From the NCBI RefSeq assembly GCF_000485795.1, contig NZ_AXZL01000049.1:1-64000 (forward strand): DNA of 64,000 nucleotides, given 5' to 3'. The notes beneath the pieces were generated by a model. The model was not told the origin of the DNA, searched no databases, and saw only the letters and a program-made list of their open reading frames with translations. Position numbers and translations under genes: made by a program. This document shows, in pieces, positions 25,042-34,505 of this stretch (positions are counted from its first letter, which is position 1; the number at the start of each line of letters is the position of its first letter). The stretch is from Shewanella decolorationis S12 (GTDB lineage Bacteria; Pseudomonadota; Gammaproteobacteria; Enterobacterales; Shewanellaceae).

Positions 25042-27201
25042 CTATCTTTTACGCCAAATGGTCATTTCTGAAATTGAATGCTGGAATTTGCGTTTGGTTT
25101 CACGGATCACGAAGGGAATTTCTTTCACTGCGACCAGCTCAAATTGGCCTATCAAGGTTTCGGTTAACCCATCCAAAGTAGTGAAATTTTCTCCTTTGAC
25201 TTTAATCCCCCCAAGCCATTTATCCTTTGGCGTGTAGTCTTCAAGCCAAGTATAAGGTGAGGCGATAACCAGATATCCCCCTTGATTGATGCGTTGCCCA
25301 ATATTGGTGAGGAAATGTTGTGGGTCGTTTAACCTGTCGATCAGATTTGAGGCGTAAACCAAATCGTAACCGGTGTAGATTGGTTTGAGATTGCAGGCAT
25401 CCCCTTGGATAAAATTGACTTTTTTAGCTTCGCCAAGGTAACCCAATTTAGCAAGGCTGGCACTTTTGAATTCCTGTAAGTCTCCCTCAGTACGAATGGT
25501 GTAGCGTTTTTCGCCTTGTTCGGTCAGGGCGTAAGCCTGCTGAATAAAGCGCGCCGAAAAGTCGATGCCATCCACATGGTCGAACACTTTGGCTAATTCA
25601 AAACTAGCGCGCCCGACAGAGCAACCAATGTCTAAGGCTTTCTTGGCGTGTTCTAGTTGGATCTCATCGAGCGCCTGTTGTACACCATTGACACAAAAAT
25701 TAGGTACGCCAAAGTATTCTGCGCCATAGTGGAATTCTAAATATTGAGAAATCAGTTCATCGGTTTCGTACACATTAACCTCGGCCATTTGCTCTGGATT
25801 TTGCAACGATTCAACGTAACGGAATCCGGCATGTTGATAGAAGTGGCGCCTGAAAGCATAGCGTGAAGCTGCAATGGCCTCATTGCCCGTTGAGATCCAC
25901 GATCCACCCTTAATTAGATTGTGTTTGCCATCGAAGGTGGGCGTTGAAAAATCATCGTAGAGTGGATGTACTGCAAACCCATTAAAACCGTCGATAGCGG
26001 TTTCGGTCCATTGCCAGACGTTGCCAACAATGTCATAAAAATCATTATGTTTAAAGCGGTTTACTGGACATGAGGAGGCGTAGTAGGCCAGCGATATATT
26101 GCCTGGGACTTCATGCCAATCGGGTGCATCGTTCGGTACATTTTCCCGCAAGATATACCATTCGGCTTCGGTGAGTAGGCGGATATTGCTCTGGTTTTGA
26201 CGCGCTTTCCAATTACAAAAAGCCTTAGCTTCGAGTTGATTCACCTCGACAGGCCAATTGAGCGGCAAAGGGATTTCGCTGGTGAGGTTACGTTGCCACC
26301 ATTTGTGATTGTAGCGGCGCCAAAAGCGGGGCATTTGGGCTTGAGTATAAGCCAGCCAAGCTTGACCTTCTTCATTCCAATAGTCTTGTGTTTGATAGCC
26401 GCCCGCTTCGACAAAGGCTAGGTATTCATGATTACTTACTAGATACTTTGAGGCTTTAAAATCAGCGACGTTAAAGCTTTTGTTGCCGTATTCGTTATCC
26501 CAGCCATAGGTGTTATCTTGCTCTTTTTTACCTAAGGTGATTTTTTTACCCGCTACGGCAAGTAGTTGATTGGGCTCGGCGTTGCCAACATCCTGACATT
26601 CCGGCCAGTGAGCATTGGCGCACACATCCTCTAATGGTAGCTGGCGAATAATGACAGAAGAGGTCTCTAGGTGAATGCGCTCGTGCTCAATACCCATCAA
26701 GATGACCCAAGCGGGGCTGTCTTGGCTTATCGGCAGTGTGATTGGCATTCGTGCAATCAGTTGATTCACAACCTCCTTGACTTGATCTCTATACGTTTTT
26801 ACCTCTGCGACACTGGGCCATTGATAGTGGGTCTCGTCGAGGTCATCCCAGGACATTTCGTCTACACCTATGGCAAACATCGATTCAAAGTGATCATTCA
26901 CTCGTTCATCAAGATATTTACCCAGCTTGAGTTTATTGATATAGAAAGTGGCGGTATGGCCAAAGTAAAAAATCAGCGGATGGCGCAGTGGTTCGGCTTT
27001 GACATAATAAGCCTCGTCATGCTTTATCAGCTCGAATAAGGATTCGTAAAGTGCCCATGTTTGGTTGAAGTATTGCTTTATTTCTTCACGTTTTAGTGCC
27101 TCATTTCCACCCGTAAGTTTGAGTGTTTGCAAAACTGGCATATCGATTTCTCCATTGGGCAAGCTGGTGCCATAGTGCTGGCTATGGGTTGTCAGGCTCA
27201 A
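25042..27201 (-). CDS. ovoA: Ovothiol synthase OvoA (5-histidylcysteine sulfoxide synthase fused to methyltransferase)
   Basis: This 719-residue enzyme makes the C-S bond between histidine and cysteine and N-methylates the product in ovothiol synthesis. It has a DinB-like iron-binding N-terminal domain (about 35-190; HERIHLE at 173-179 supplies the H-x3-H-x-E ligands and H82 lies in YFGHTATF), a formylglycine-generating/EgtB-like domain (about 215-470; WQWTETAIDGFNGFAVHP, GGSWISTGNEA, RYAFRRHFY) and a C-terminal SAM methyltransferase (from about 520; LDIGCSVGRASFELA). The three-domain layout distinguishes OvoA from EgtB. It is monocistronic; no OvoB-like lyase is nearby. Confidence 0.93.
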   Translation of the reverse strand: MSLTTHSQHYGTSLPNGEIDMPVLQTLKLTGGNEALKREEIKQYFNQTWALYESLFELIKHDEAYYVKAEPLRHPLIFYFGHTATFYINKLKLGKYLDERVNDHFESMFAIGVDEMSWDDLDETHYQWPSVAEVKTYRDQVKEVVNQLIARMPITLPISQDSPAWVILMGIEHERIHLETSSVIIRQLPLEDVCANAHWPECQDVGNAEPNQLLAVAGKKITLGKKEQDNTYGWDNEYGNKSFNVADFKASKYLVSNHEYLAFVEAGGYQTQDYWNEEGQAWLAYTQAQMPRFWRRYNHKWWQRNLTSEIPLPLNWPVEVNQLEAKAFCNWKARQNQSNIRLLTEAEWYILRENVPNDAPDWHEVPGNISLAYYASSCPVNRFKHNDFYDIVGNVWQWTETAIDGFNGFAVHPLYDDFSTPTFDGKHNLIKGGSWISTGNEAIAASRYAFRRHFYQHAGFRYVESLQNPEQMAEVNVYETDELISQYLEFHYGAEYFGVPNFCVNGVQQALDEIQLEHAKKALDIGCSVGRASFELAKVFDHVDGIDFSARFIQQAYALTEQGEKRYTIRTEGDLQEFKSASLAKLGYLGEAKKVNFIQGDACNLKPIYTGYDLVYASNLIDRLNDPQHFLTNIGQRINQGGYLVIASPYTWLEDYTPKDKWLGGIKVKGENFTTLDGLTETLIGQFELVAVKEIPFVIRETKRKFQHSISEMTIWRKR

Positions 27202-27477
27202 TACGTGGTACGGATTTATTGGATCACTTTATCAACAAAATGTGGCAGTTATTGAGCTGTATTTTCAAACTAACAGAAAGTAAGACTAGCTCCAATCACT
27301 GACTGGAGTACAACATATGACCTTAAAGGGGAGATTTTTATTACAGCTAAGTGAGCTACCGCTGGAGTGTGTTTGTCAGCAAAAGGATAAAATTATTTAT
27401 ACCTGACCAGTATTTTATCTGCCAAGGTTAAGGCAGAATGTTCTCGTCCGTAAAATTATTATGCAGGATATAACGGG

Positions 27478-27870
27478 ATGGCAATGAACGCATTATGGAT
27501 ACCCGCTTGGTATGAGCTTGATCCGTCGATCGTTGTGGGCGTGACTGAAGAGTTTGTATTTCATAAACCCGCTACCAATGAGGCATTGAGATTTTACAGC
27601 GGAGCAAAAGAAGCCGCGGCAGTAAAGGCAACAGGCGCTATTTCAAGCATTCATCACAAAGTCTTGGGGGATATTGAGAGTGTGGATGCGCAGGGGCTTG
27701 ATTACACAATTGTTTTAAAAGATGGTCGTCGTTTGTTAGTCAATGCGGAGGAGGATCCTGGGCTTCTTTACGAATGGGTTGATGATAGTTGGCAACCATC
27801 GGAAATGGTGATCCAAGATTGGCAGCTTGAGGTGAAGTTTGCATCACTTTCGCCTTTTAAGGCGGATTAA
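27478..27870 (+). CDS. Hypothetical protein, 130 residues
   Basis: I do not recognise this soluble, acidic protein. It has a hydrophobic start (MAMNALWIPAWYELDPSIVVGV) that is too mixed for a signal peptide, and a middle with beta-strand pattern (YTIVLKDGRRLLVNAEEDPGLLYEW). An agga ribosome site 9 nt upstream supports the ATG. It is divergent from ovoA with a 276-nt gap and convergent with a small gene at 27879. Confidence 0.65.
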   Translation: MAMNALWIPAWYELDPSIVVGVTEEFVFHKPATNEALRFYSGAKEAAAVKATGAISSIHHKVLGDIESVDAQGLDYTIVLKDGRRLLVNAEEDPGLLYEWVDDSWQPSEMVIQDWQLEVKFASLSPFKAD

Positions 27871-27878
27871 CGTCAGTC

Positions 27879-28076
27879 CTATTTTTCGGAGCAGTTAGGC
27901 TCATCATGCTGAACCATCTGCTCCTCAAACAACACTTGTAGTAACTGATATTCGTGTTGAATCTTTGCGACATAAGCATCATGAAATTCCAACTCGTTAA
28001 ATTCCTCCAAGCATTCGCGATAGCGGCGGAGTTGTTCTTCACCATCAATGTCCCTATGTAGCCATTCCATTAGCAT
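27879..28076 (-). CDS. Small hypothetical acidic protein, 65 residues
   Basis: This short reading frame encodes a highly charged, helical peptide (RRYRECLEEFNELEFHDAY, then IQHEYQLLQVLFEEQ) with no signal peptide. An aagag site precedes the ATG at 28076; a second ATG lies two codons later. The helical, amphipathic composition favours a real gene, but no family is recognised and the overlapping reading frame in another phase looks like a shadow. It ends 8 nt from the convergent 130-residue gene. Confidence 0.5.
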   Translation of the reverse strand: MLMEWLHRDIDGEEQLRRYRECLEEFNELEFHDAYVAKIQHEYQLLQVLFEEQMVQHDEPNCSEK

Positions 28077-28435
28077 GCAGTTCTCTTAAGTTTTTCCGCC
28101 TTAAGCACAAAGCTTAACCTTCTTCTAATTTAAGATAAGATTCAAATCTAATGTCATTTTTATGATTTAACCTCTGAAATAAATACTTTAATAAATATTT
28201 TTATTATTTTTCATGTGGTTATTCTTGATTTGTTTGCGCTTCTTAGTGTTCCTTTACTGAATTTGATTATGGTCAAAGTCTTACGGCAAAAGCCTGTTTA
28301 AGCTGTCATGTGCTGGTACGGCGTATTGGTCGCTGAGATTGTGCCACCCTGTGTTTTGGTCTAGATTGAGGGCTCTTTTTACCGAGTGCTCGCCCCGACT
28401 TAGTGCGGTCTATTTTTTCTTTATGGAGTCTTGTC
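28077..28435. other. AT-rich intergenic region before the PfkB kinase
   Basis: This 359-nt stretch has a very AT-rich left half (28130-28220) and a less AT-rich right half. I see no gene, clear repeat or terminator. The ribosome site of the kinase (tggag, 28424-28428) is at its right end. Confidence 0.5.
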
Positions 28436-29275
28436 ATGGCAAATATTTTGCTGGTGGCCAATCTTAACTGTGACCGAGTGTTGCTTCTTGATAAGCCGCT
28501 TAAAACGGGTGGTCGTTTTCATTATCAAGATGGCGGACAAAGGCTCGGTGGCGGTGGCGCCAATACTGGGCTTGGATTGGTGTGGGCGGGCCATAGGGTT
28601 GCCCTCGTGAGCCAAGTTGGTAGAGATGAGATGGGCGACTGGGTTATCGCAGAGGCAAGTACCCAAGGGCTCGATTGTCGCTTAGTACAACGCCGCGCAG
28701 GAAATACCTGTGAAATGTTGCTGGTAATGACACCTGATGGTGAGCGCACCATCATTCGACCTCAACGTCCGATTTTTGAGTTATCAGTACCACCTAAATG
28801 GCAGCATTGGGATGCACTGTATTTTAATACCTCGGCTGAGGGCACTGTGAGTTGGGCGAAAACCGCACTGGATCACTGCCTTGTGATCGCGCAATTGGCG
28901 AAGGATGACAGACCGCGCCCTTGCCACGTATTGCTGGCTTCAGTGAGTGATATGCAAGGCCGCTGTGATGTCGCTTCTTGGGATTATGGCGTGAGTATTG
29001 GCGGTGAATCACTGCGATATTTTGTGGTGACCGATGGTGTGCGTGGCGCAAAGGTGTATACCCGAGATGGTGTGCAGCATGTACCCGCAGTGCCTGCCGA
29101 GGTTGTTGATACCACTGGGGCTGGAGATGCCTATGCCGCTGGACTTATCCATGGGTTATGCGCAGGTAAAACCATTACCCAAGCCATGGCTGAAGGTGCG
29201 ATTTGGGCGGCATTTGCTGTGGCAACCGACAGTTCTATTCCTGGGGATGCATTAAAACAGTATTTAGAGGCATAA
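28436..29275 (+). CDS. PfkB-family carbohydrate kinase
   Basis: This 279-residue ribokinase-type enzyme phosphorylates a sugar or nucleoside. It has the N-terminal glycine-rich segment (RLGGGGANTGLGLVWAG, about 37-53) and the PfkB signature DTTGAGDAYAAG (225-236) with catalytic base D231. ATG 28436 is chosen because tggag lies 7 nt upstream; a GTG 33 nt earlier lacks a site. It stands alone with its own terminator, so the substrate cannot be inferred from neighbours. Confidence 0.92.
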   Translation: MANILLVANLNCDRVLLLDKPLKTGGRFHYQDGGQRLGGGGANTGLGLVWAGHRVALVSQVGRDEMGDWVIAEASTQGLDCRLVQRRAGNTCEMLLVMTPDGERTIIRPQRPIFELSVPPKWQHWDALYFNTSAEGTVSWAKTALDHCLVIAQLAKDDRPRPCHVLLASVSDMQGRCDVASWDYGVSIGGESLRYFVVTDGVRGAKVYTRDGVQHVPAVPAEVVDTTGAGDAYAAGLIHGLCAGKTITQAMAEGAIWAAFAVATDSSIPGDALKQYLEA

Positions 29276-29580
29276 GTCGGGAGATAAATAGCAGGGATAT
29301 AAAAGGGAGTCATCTTTCTGTCATCTGGACTTGATAGATTGTACACAGTGACGAATAGCTCTTGTCCTTTAACGTTTTCTTGCGCTTTTCTCCCATTTTG
29401 TTGGTTCGCATGTTTGCCCCGTTTCCCCAACGGGGCATTTTTTTACCTTGAATAATGTTATTTCGTCGAAGAACATTCATATAGCGGAAATATTGTGCGG
29501 TCGTTGATGTATTGCGTTAACATTTAGGCAACTCATTTACTTGATACAAAATAATAAGCCTAATGCTGTTGGAGTTGGAA
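29276..29580. other. Gap between the PfkB kinase and the diguanylate cyclase
   Basis: This 305-nt gap contains the terminator at 29416-29444 and, to its right, the promoter region and ribosome site (ggag at 29571-29574) of the diguanylate cyclase gene. Nothing else stands out. Confidence 0.55.
29416..29444 (+). terminator. Terminator after the PfkB kinase
   Basis: An 8-bp GC-rich stem (gccccgtt / aacggggc) with a 5-nt loop is followed by attttttt. It is a strong intrinsic terminator about 140 nt after the stop codon. Confidence 0.93.
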
Positions 29581-31038
29581 ATGGGCAATCACGTTTGGAA
29601 TGATAAAAAGAAGTTTATTTGGTTGCTGTCGATTTTGTTGTTAGTGGCATTCTTAGTGACCAGTGGAATTAGCTATAAAGTGGCCCATGACTCTCTGAGC
29701 CAACAAATTGAGAGTAATACTCTACCTTTAACCAGCGATAATATTTATTCAGAAATTCAACAGGATCTCTTACGTCCTATCTTTATTTCTTCCTTGATGG
29801 CTCAGGATACCTTTGTGCGCGATTGGACCCTAAATCACGAACAAGAGCCCGAAAAGTTAGTCCGCTATCTCAAAGAGATCCAAGATAAATACGATACGGT
29901 CACCAGCTTTTTTGTCTCTGAACAGAGTCGTAATTATTACCACTCATCAGGAGTGCTAAAGAAAATTCAGGATATCGAGCCAAATGATGCTTGGTATTTC
30001 CGCGTACGTTCTTTGCCTGAATCAGAACATTTTGAAATCAATATCGATGCAGATACTGCGGATCGCACTAAGACTACAGTGTTTGTTAACTACAAAGTTT
30101 TTGATTTTGAAGGTAAGTTTATCGGCGTTACGGGTGTTGGTCTTGCGGTCGAAAAGGTTAAGTCGCTGATTGAACTGTACCAGAAGCGTTATAACAGACG
30201 GGTTTTCTTCACCGATAGACAGGGAAATGTCACTCTCCATGGGGATGAATACGATGGAGCAAACTCCTTACAAAGCAGTGTCGGCCTAGAGCAGCTTTCT
30301 ACACGGATTCTGACCAGTCCAAGTGCAGCATTTAGCTATCAACGCAATGGTAAAACGGTTTATTTAAATAGCCGCTTAGTGCCTGAATTTAAATGGTATC
30401 TTATTGTTGAACAAGAAGATGCACCGCAGGAGCAAGAACTACTCAACACCTTCTGGGGTAACTTAGTCCTGAGTCTTGTTGTCACTATCGGAATTTTATT
30501 TATTTCCAACATGACCTTAGGTCGCTACCAACGTAAACTCGAGGTAATGGCCTCAACCGACAAACTGACTGGCGCAGCTAACCGACAAGTATTTGAAGAG
30601 TATTTTCATCAAACATTAGAGAAAGCCAAACTGTCGCAAACCCCCATTTCGATTCTACTTGTTGATATAGACCACTTTAAAAAAGTGAATGACAGTTATG
30701 GCCATAGTGTTGGCGATTTAGTGCTAAAAACCGTTACGAATCTACTACGTAGTCAATTAAAAGAGCAGGATATACTTTGTCGTTGGGGTGGAGAGGAGTT
30801 TCTTGTGTTACTGCCTGAAATGGATTTAAGCCATTCAGCCGAACTGGCAGAACGCTTTAGGGATTCTATTTCGCAGCGAGAATTGAAAGTAAATGGTGTC
30901 CATATTGCCATCACAGTCAGTATTGGTGTCGCCGAATATCAGAAACCTGAACCCGCAGAAGATTTGATAAAACGAGCCGATTTAGCCCTATATCAAGCGA
31001 AAGAAGCTGGCCGTAATCAAGTCGTGTTAAATCAGTGA
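29581..31038 (+). CDS. Membrane diguanylate cyclase with a periplasmic Cache-like sensor
   Basis: This 485-residue protein makes cyclic di-GMP. It has TM1 (about 13-33), a periplasmic sensor (about 34-295), TM2 (about 300-322) and a GGDEF domain whose active site reads GGEEF (403-407), which is catalytically competent. The product-inhibition motif RxxD is changed to KEQD (394-397), so feedback inhibition may be weak. ATG 29581 is preceded by ggag at 6 nt; an upstream in-frame ATG at 29563 has none. Confidence 0.93.
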   Translation: MGNHVWNDKKKFIWLLSILLLVAFLVTSGISYKVAHDSLSQQIESNTLPLTSDNIYSEIQQDLLRPIFISSLMAQDTFVRDWTLNHEQEPEKLVRYLKEIQDKYDTVTSFFVSEQSRNYYHSSGVLKKIQDIEPNDAWYFRVRSLPESEHFEINIDADTADRTKTTVFVNYKVFDFEGKFIGVTGVGLAVEKVKSLIELYQKRYNRRVFFTDRQGNVTLHGDEYDGANSLQSSVGLEQLSTRILTSPSAAFSYQRNGKTVYLNSRLVPEFKWYLIVEQEDAPQEQELLNTFWGNLVLSLVVTIGILFISNMTLGRYQRKLEVMASTDKLTGAANRQVFEEYFHQTLEKAKLSQTPISILLVDIDHFKKVNDSYGHSVGDLVLKTVTNLLRSQLKEQDILCRWGGEEFLVLLPEMDLSHSAELAERFRDSISQRELKVNGVHIAITVSIGVAEYQKPEPAEDLIKRADLALYQAKEAGRNQVVLNQ

Positions 31039-31127
31039 TACCCAGATTTTAGCGCACGCTCTATTTGTTTAGAGCATGTAATACTTAGCGTTTTGGCCCC
31101 GTGTGGCGACAATGATGGGAGTAACCA

Positions 31128-31823
31128 ATGTCGACTTTATTGGTAAACAGATTATCGGGTTTGTATTTAGGGGCGAGTCTGCAAGAAATTAGCGGCGTTT
31201 CTACTGGTATTGATGGTAAAAAATCTGCGCAGCAGTTAGTGGTGAATGTTGATCATGTAGAAGGCGATGCGCAGGCTGACCCTAAGCACCATGGCGGTCT
31301 AGACCGAGTACTACATCATTTTCCCCGCGAGCATTATGGTCAGTACCGTCGTTGGGATTTAATTACCCAACTCGAAGATGCGCCGAGCATGGGTGAAAAC
31401 ATCAGCACGGTTGGTTTGAATGAAACCGAGGTTTATATCGGCGATATCCTGCAAATCGGTGCCGTAACAGTGCAGGTGACTCAGCCGCGCTCACCTTGCT
31501 TTAAATTAAATCTGCAATTTGGCCATAGAGACTTTGCCCTTGCCATGCAGCAGAGTCAGCTATGCGGTTGGTTTTATCGGGTGTTAACTCCCGGTATCAT
31601 TCAATTAAGCGATAATATTGAATTAGTAGAGCGAAAAACCAATATCAGTGTTGCCGAGGCCATGGCGCTGTACTTTTCACCCGAATACGATGCCAAAGCC
31701 TATGATAGACTCGCCTCCTGTGAAGGATTGGCACAAAGCTGGGTGAATAGCCTGCAGCGGCGATTAGCAACACAGCAAGTCGAAGATTGGCAAATGCGCT
31801 TGTATGGCCCAAAAGGCAAATAA
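31128..31823 (+). CDS. MOSC-domain protein, YiiM family
   Basis: This 231-residue protein carries a MOSC domain with the invariant cysteine in QPRSPCFKLN and the HHGGLDRVLHHF segment of YiiM proteins. YiiM-type proteins act on N-hydroxylated bases such as 6-hydroxylaminopurine and depend on molybdenum cofactor. A ggag site 9 nt upstream supports the ATG. The C-terminal 3-alpha helix region is present. The next gene, DUF4870, follows after 36 nt. The genes for Moco synthesis lie 5 kb away in this window. Confidence 0.9.
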   Translation: MSTLLVNRLSGLYLGASLQEISGVSTGIDGKKSAQQLVVNVDHVEGDAQADPKHHGGLDRVLHHFPREHYGQYRRWDLITQLEDAPSMGENISTVGLNETEVYIGDILQIGAVTVQVTQPRSPCFKLNLQFGHRDFALAMQQSQLCGWFYRVLTPGIIQLSDNIELVERKTNISVAEAMALYFSPEYDAKAYDRLASCEGLAQSWVNSLQRRLATQQVEDWQMRLYGPKGK

Positions 31824-31859
31824 ACTTTATTTTTCAAACGATAATACAGGGAAAGTGTA

Positions 31860-32216
31860 ATGATAGAGTCAGTGACTAAGAGTGAAAGAGATTTTGGCTT
31901 ACTTGTGTATGCCTCTAGTTTAATTGGTTATTTAGTGCCGTTTGGCTCGATTCTTGGACCGCTGATAATGTGGTTGATGAAGCGTGAAGAGTCGGCCTTT
32001 GTCGACCAATGCGGCCGTAGTTGCTTGAACTTTAAATTAAGCCTATTGATCTACGTGATTATCAGCGGAGTGTTAGCCTTGGTTGGCATTGGGTTTATTT
32101 TCTTGATCATCCTCGGCATTCTTGACTTAGTTTGCACCATTCTTGGGATTATTAAGGCGAGCGAAGGGCAAGTGTATCGTTATCCGCTGACGATTAAGTT
32201 TCTTTCCGATAACTAA
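31860..32216 (+). CDS. DUF4870 membrane protein
   Basis: This 118-residue inner-membrane protein has three predicted helices (about 15-40, 55-75, 77-100) and the DUF4870 pattern: a short N terminus, GPLIMWLMKREESAFVDQCGRSCLNF, and the IIKASEG(Q)VYRYPLTIKF end. Function is unknown. It follows the YiiM gene by 36 nt and ends at a strong terminator, so the two probably form an operon. Confidence 0.88.
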   Translation: MIESVTKSERDFGLLVYASSLIGYLVPFGSILGPLIMWLMKREESAFVDQCGRSCLNFKLSLLIYVIISGVLALVGIGFIFLIILGILDLVCTILGIIKASEGQVYRYPLTIKFLSDN

Positions 32217-32238
32217 TTGCTTTTAAAGCGATTCAATA

Positions 32239-32276
32239 AAAAACGCCTTAGGGAGAATCCGCTAAGGCGTTTTTGT
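32239..32276. terminator. Bidirectional terminator between DUF4870 and a chemoreceptor gene
   Basis: A 12-bp stem (aaaacgccttag / ctaaggcgtttt) with a 12-nt interior is flanked by A and T runs. It can end both the plus-strand DUF4870 transcript and the minus-strand chemoreceptor transcript. Confidence 0.93.
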
Positions 32277-32285
32277 TTGTTTTCA

Positions 32286-34202
32286 TTACACCTTAAATTT
32301 CGCTACTAAGGTATCTAAGCGGTGAGCGAGTTGATTTAGCGCTAAGCTCGCCTGTGCCGCGGCCTGTGCCGTGCTGGCGGTTCGCTGGGTGATCTCGTTA
32401 ATTTCGGTCACGTTGCGGTTGATATCTTCCACCACGGTCGATTGCTCTTCCGTTGCCGCTGCCACTTGAATGTTCATATCGCTGATCAGGCCAATACGGT
32501 CACTAATACCCATTAGAGATTGGCTGGCCTCATCGACGGCGGCCACACCTTCATGGGAGCGCGCACGGCTCTGGGCCATGGCATTTACCGCTCGGCTGGC
32601 CTCGGATTGCAACTTGTCGATCATGCCTTGGACTTCGTTGGTCGATGCCGCGGTGCGCGATGCCAGATTACGGACTTCATCGGCAACCACGGCAAAGCCA
32701 CGTCCTGCTTCACCAGCTCGCGCGGCTTCAATCGCAGCGTTGAGGGCTAACAGGTTGGTTTGTTCCGAAATCGCACGGATCACATCAAGAATACTGCCGA
32801 TAGACTTGGTATGAGTCGCGAGGGATTCAATGACTTCGCCAACTTGCTCCACATCTTGGGAGAGCTGATTGATGGTATCCCGGGCACGGGTCACCACCAC
32901 TTGGCCGCTATTAGATTCGGTATCGGCATCCTTGGCCGCAACAGCTGCTTGAGCGGCATTGCTGGCGATTTCATTCACCGTGGCGCCCATCTCATTGATG
33001 GCGGTCACTACCATCATAGTGCGATCTTTTTGCTCATGGCTGTCTTCAAGGGTTTGCTGTGCCTGATTCGACACATCCTTCGCCGAGAAGCCGAGTTGTT
33101 CGCTGGTCTGCGCAACTTCAATCACTGAGTCTTGGATTTTGCTGATAAAGCTGTTAAACCCTTGTGCCAGTTGGGCAATTTCATCTTCGCCTTTAACGGG
33201 GAGGCGCTGACGTAAATCGCCTTCACCTTCGCCGATATCACGGAACATGGCCGCCACTTGGGCGATAGGTCGGCTCACCGAACCGGCTACCACAATTGCC
33301 AGCATAATAAAGCCCGCGGCAATGATTAAGGTCCAAATTAAGATCTGGTAGGCGGCATCCGTCAGTAGGGCGAACACTTCGGCTTCGGGCACTTGTGCCA
33401 CTAAATACCAATCCATGGAGGGAATATAACTGCTGGCTACGAAGGTGTTTTCACCTTGGATTTGGGTATCGATCAGGTTGAAGTCGCTACGATTGAGCAA
33501 TGAGCTGATGTTGGTGCCCGAGTACAAGCTCTTGAGGCTGCTCTTGCCAATTTGGCTGGCGTCGGGGTGTAGTTTTACCTCACCTTTAGCATCGACTAAG
33601 TAAACAAAGCCGGTTTCTTCAATCTTAAAGGAGCCCAGTAGGCGCACCATATCATCGAGGGATTTGGCGAGGCCAACGAGTCCTCGACCATTAGGTTGCT
33701 GATAATTGATAAAGAGTTTTACCTCGCCATTGGCTTCGGTAAACACGTTTAGCATCCGCTCTTGGCCGCTGTCACGATAACCAAAAAACCAACCATCCTG
33801 CGCAGGGGTGAGTACACGTAGGAAACCATCCTGAGTGTAGTAGGCGGCGGTTTGTCTATCGGCGTAGGAGGCTTGGGCCAAATGATATTGGCGGGTGATG
33901 TCCTTCAGTTGAGCAACGACTTGCGGTTCTTGCTCCTGCGGACGACCGTTTTCAAGCCATTGCAGTAACATTCGACTGCTGGCAAGTTGTTCGGCGGCAT
34001 TCATTAAGCTCGAAATATCTAGCTCAATCTTGTTGCGGATCTGCATCATTAGGCTGGGCATTTCCGATCCGAGCATACGCTGCTGTACCACGCTTTTTGC
34101 ACTACGTTGGCTGAGGACGCCCACGAGTATGGTCGACAGCAGCACAGCAAATGTCACTGTCAGCAGAATTTTCTGCTTAATAGTAAGGTTATTCAATATC
34201 AT
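32286..34202 (-). CDS. Methyl-accepting chemotaxis protein with a double-Cache sensor
   Basis: This 638-residue chemoreceptor has TM1 (about 10-30), a periplasmic dCache-like sensor (about 31-275; [14 protein letters not shown] and [16 protein letters not shown] are typical), TM2 (about 280-302), a HAMP domain and the cytoplasmic hairpin with [21 protein letters not shown]. Start is uncertain: ATG 34202 has a distant gagg (13 nt), while TTG 34211 has one 4 nt away. The gene is monocistronic. The ligand is unknown, though dCache domains often bind amino acids or small acids. Confidence 0.93.
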   Translation of the reverse strand: MILNNLTIKQKILLTVTFAVLLSTILVGVLSQRSAKSVVQQRMLGSEMPSLMMQIRNKIELDISSLMNAAEQLASSRMLLQWLENGRPQEQEPQVVAQLKDITRQYHLAQASYADRQTAAYYTQDGFLRVLTPAQDGWFFGYRDSGQERMLNVFTEANGEVKLFINYQQPNGRGLVGLAKSLDDMVRLLGSFKIEETGFVYLVDAKGEVKLHPDASQIGKSSLKSLYSGTNISSLLNRSDFNLIDTQIQGENTFVASSYIPSMDWYLVAQVPEAEVFALLTDAAYQILIWTLIIAAGFIMLAIVVAGSVSRPIAQVAAMFRDIGEGEGDLRQRLPVKGEDEIAQLAQGFNSFISKIQDSVIEVAQTSEQLGFSAKDVSNQAQQTLEDSHEQKDRTMMVVTAINEMGATVNEIASNAAQAAVAAKDADTESNSGQVVVTRARDTINQLSQDVEQVGEVIESLATHTKSIGSILDVIRAISEQTNLLALNAAIEAARAGEAGRGFAVVADEVRNLASRTAASTNEVQGMIDKLQSEASRAVNAMAQSRARSHEGVAAVDEASQSLMGISDRIGLISDMNIQVAAATEEQSTVVEDINRNVTEINEITQRTASTAQAAAQASLALNQLAHRLDTLVAKFKV

Positions 34203-34505
34203 AAATATCAATATGCCTCTGTTAGACGTTTAGAAATATCGGTCGATGTTTTCTAGCCAATAACAAGTATCGGACAGAAATGTTAAAAGTTAACCTTTGT
34301 TTAGGTCGAATGCCGAATAAAACAGCGTACAAGACATTTATTGGGCCTAACCTGTTGCTCTTGCGGTAGATCTTGTTATGTAGAGTATAGATGGAAATGA
34401 GTTGCTGATTTGAAGCATGTGATTTTTATGGCGCAATTGTGACCAAAGTGTGGCGTGAAGGCAAGCAAAAATAAGGCGCTCAATGAGCGCCTTATTCCGT
34501 TTAAG

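Noticed and set aside
32470..33128. Plus-strand ORFs antisense to the chemoreceptor
   Set aside because: Shadows of the repetitive helical chemoreceptor coding sequence, which has clear domains.
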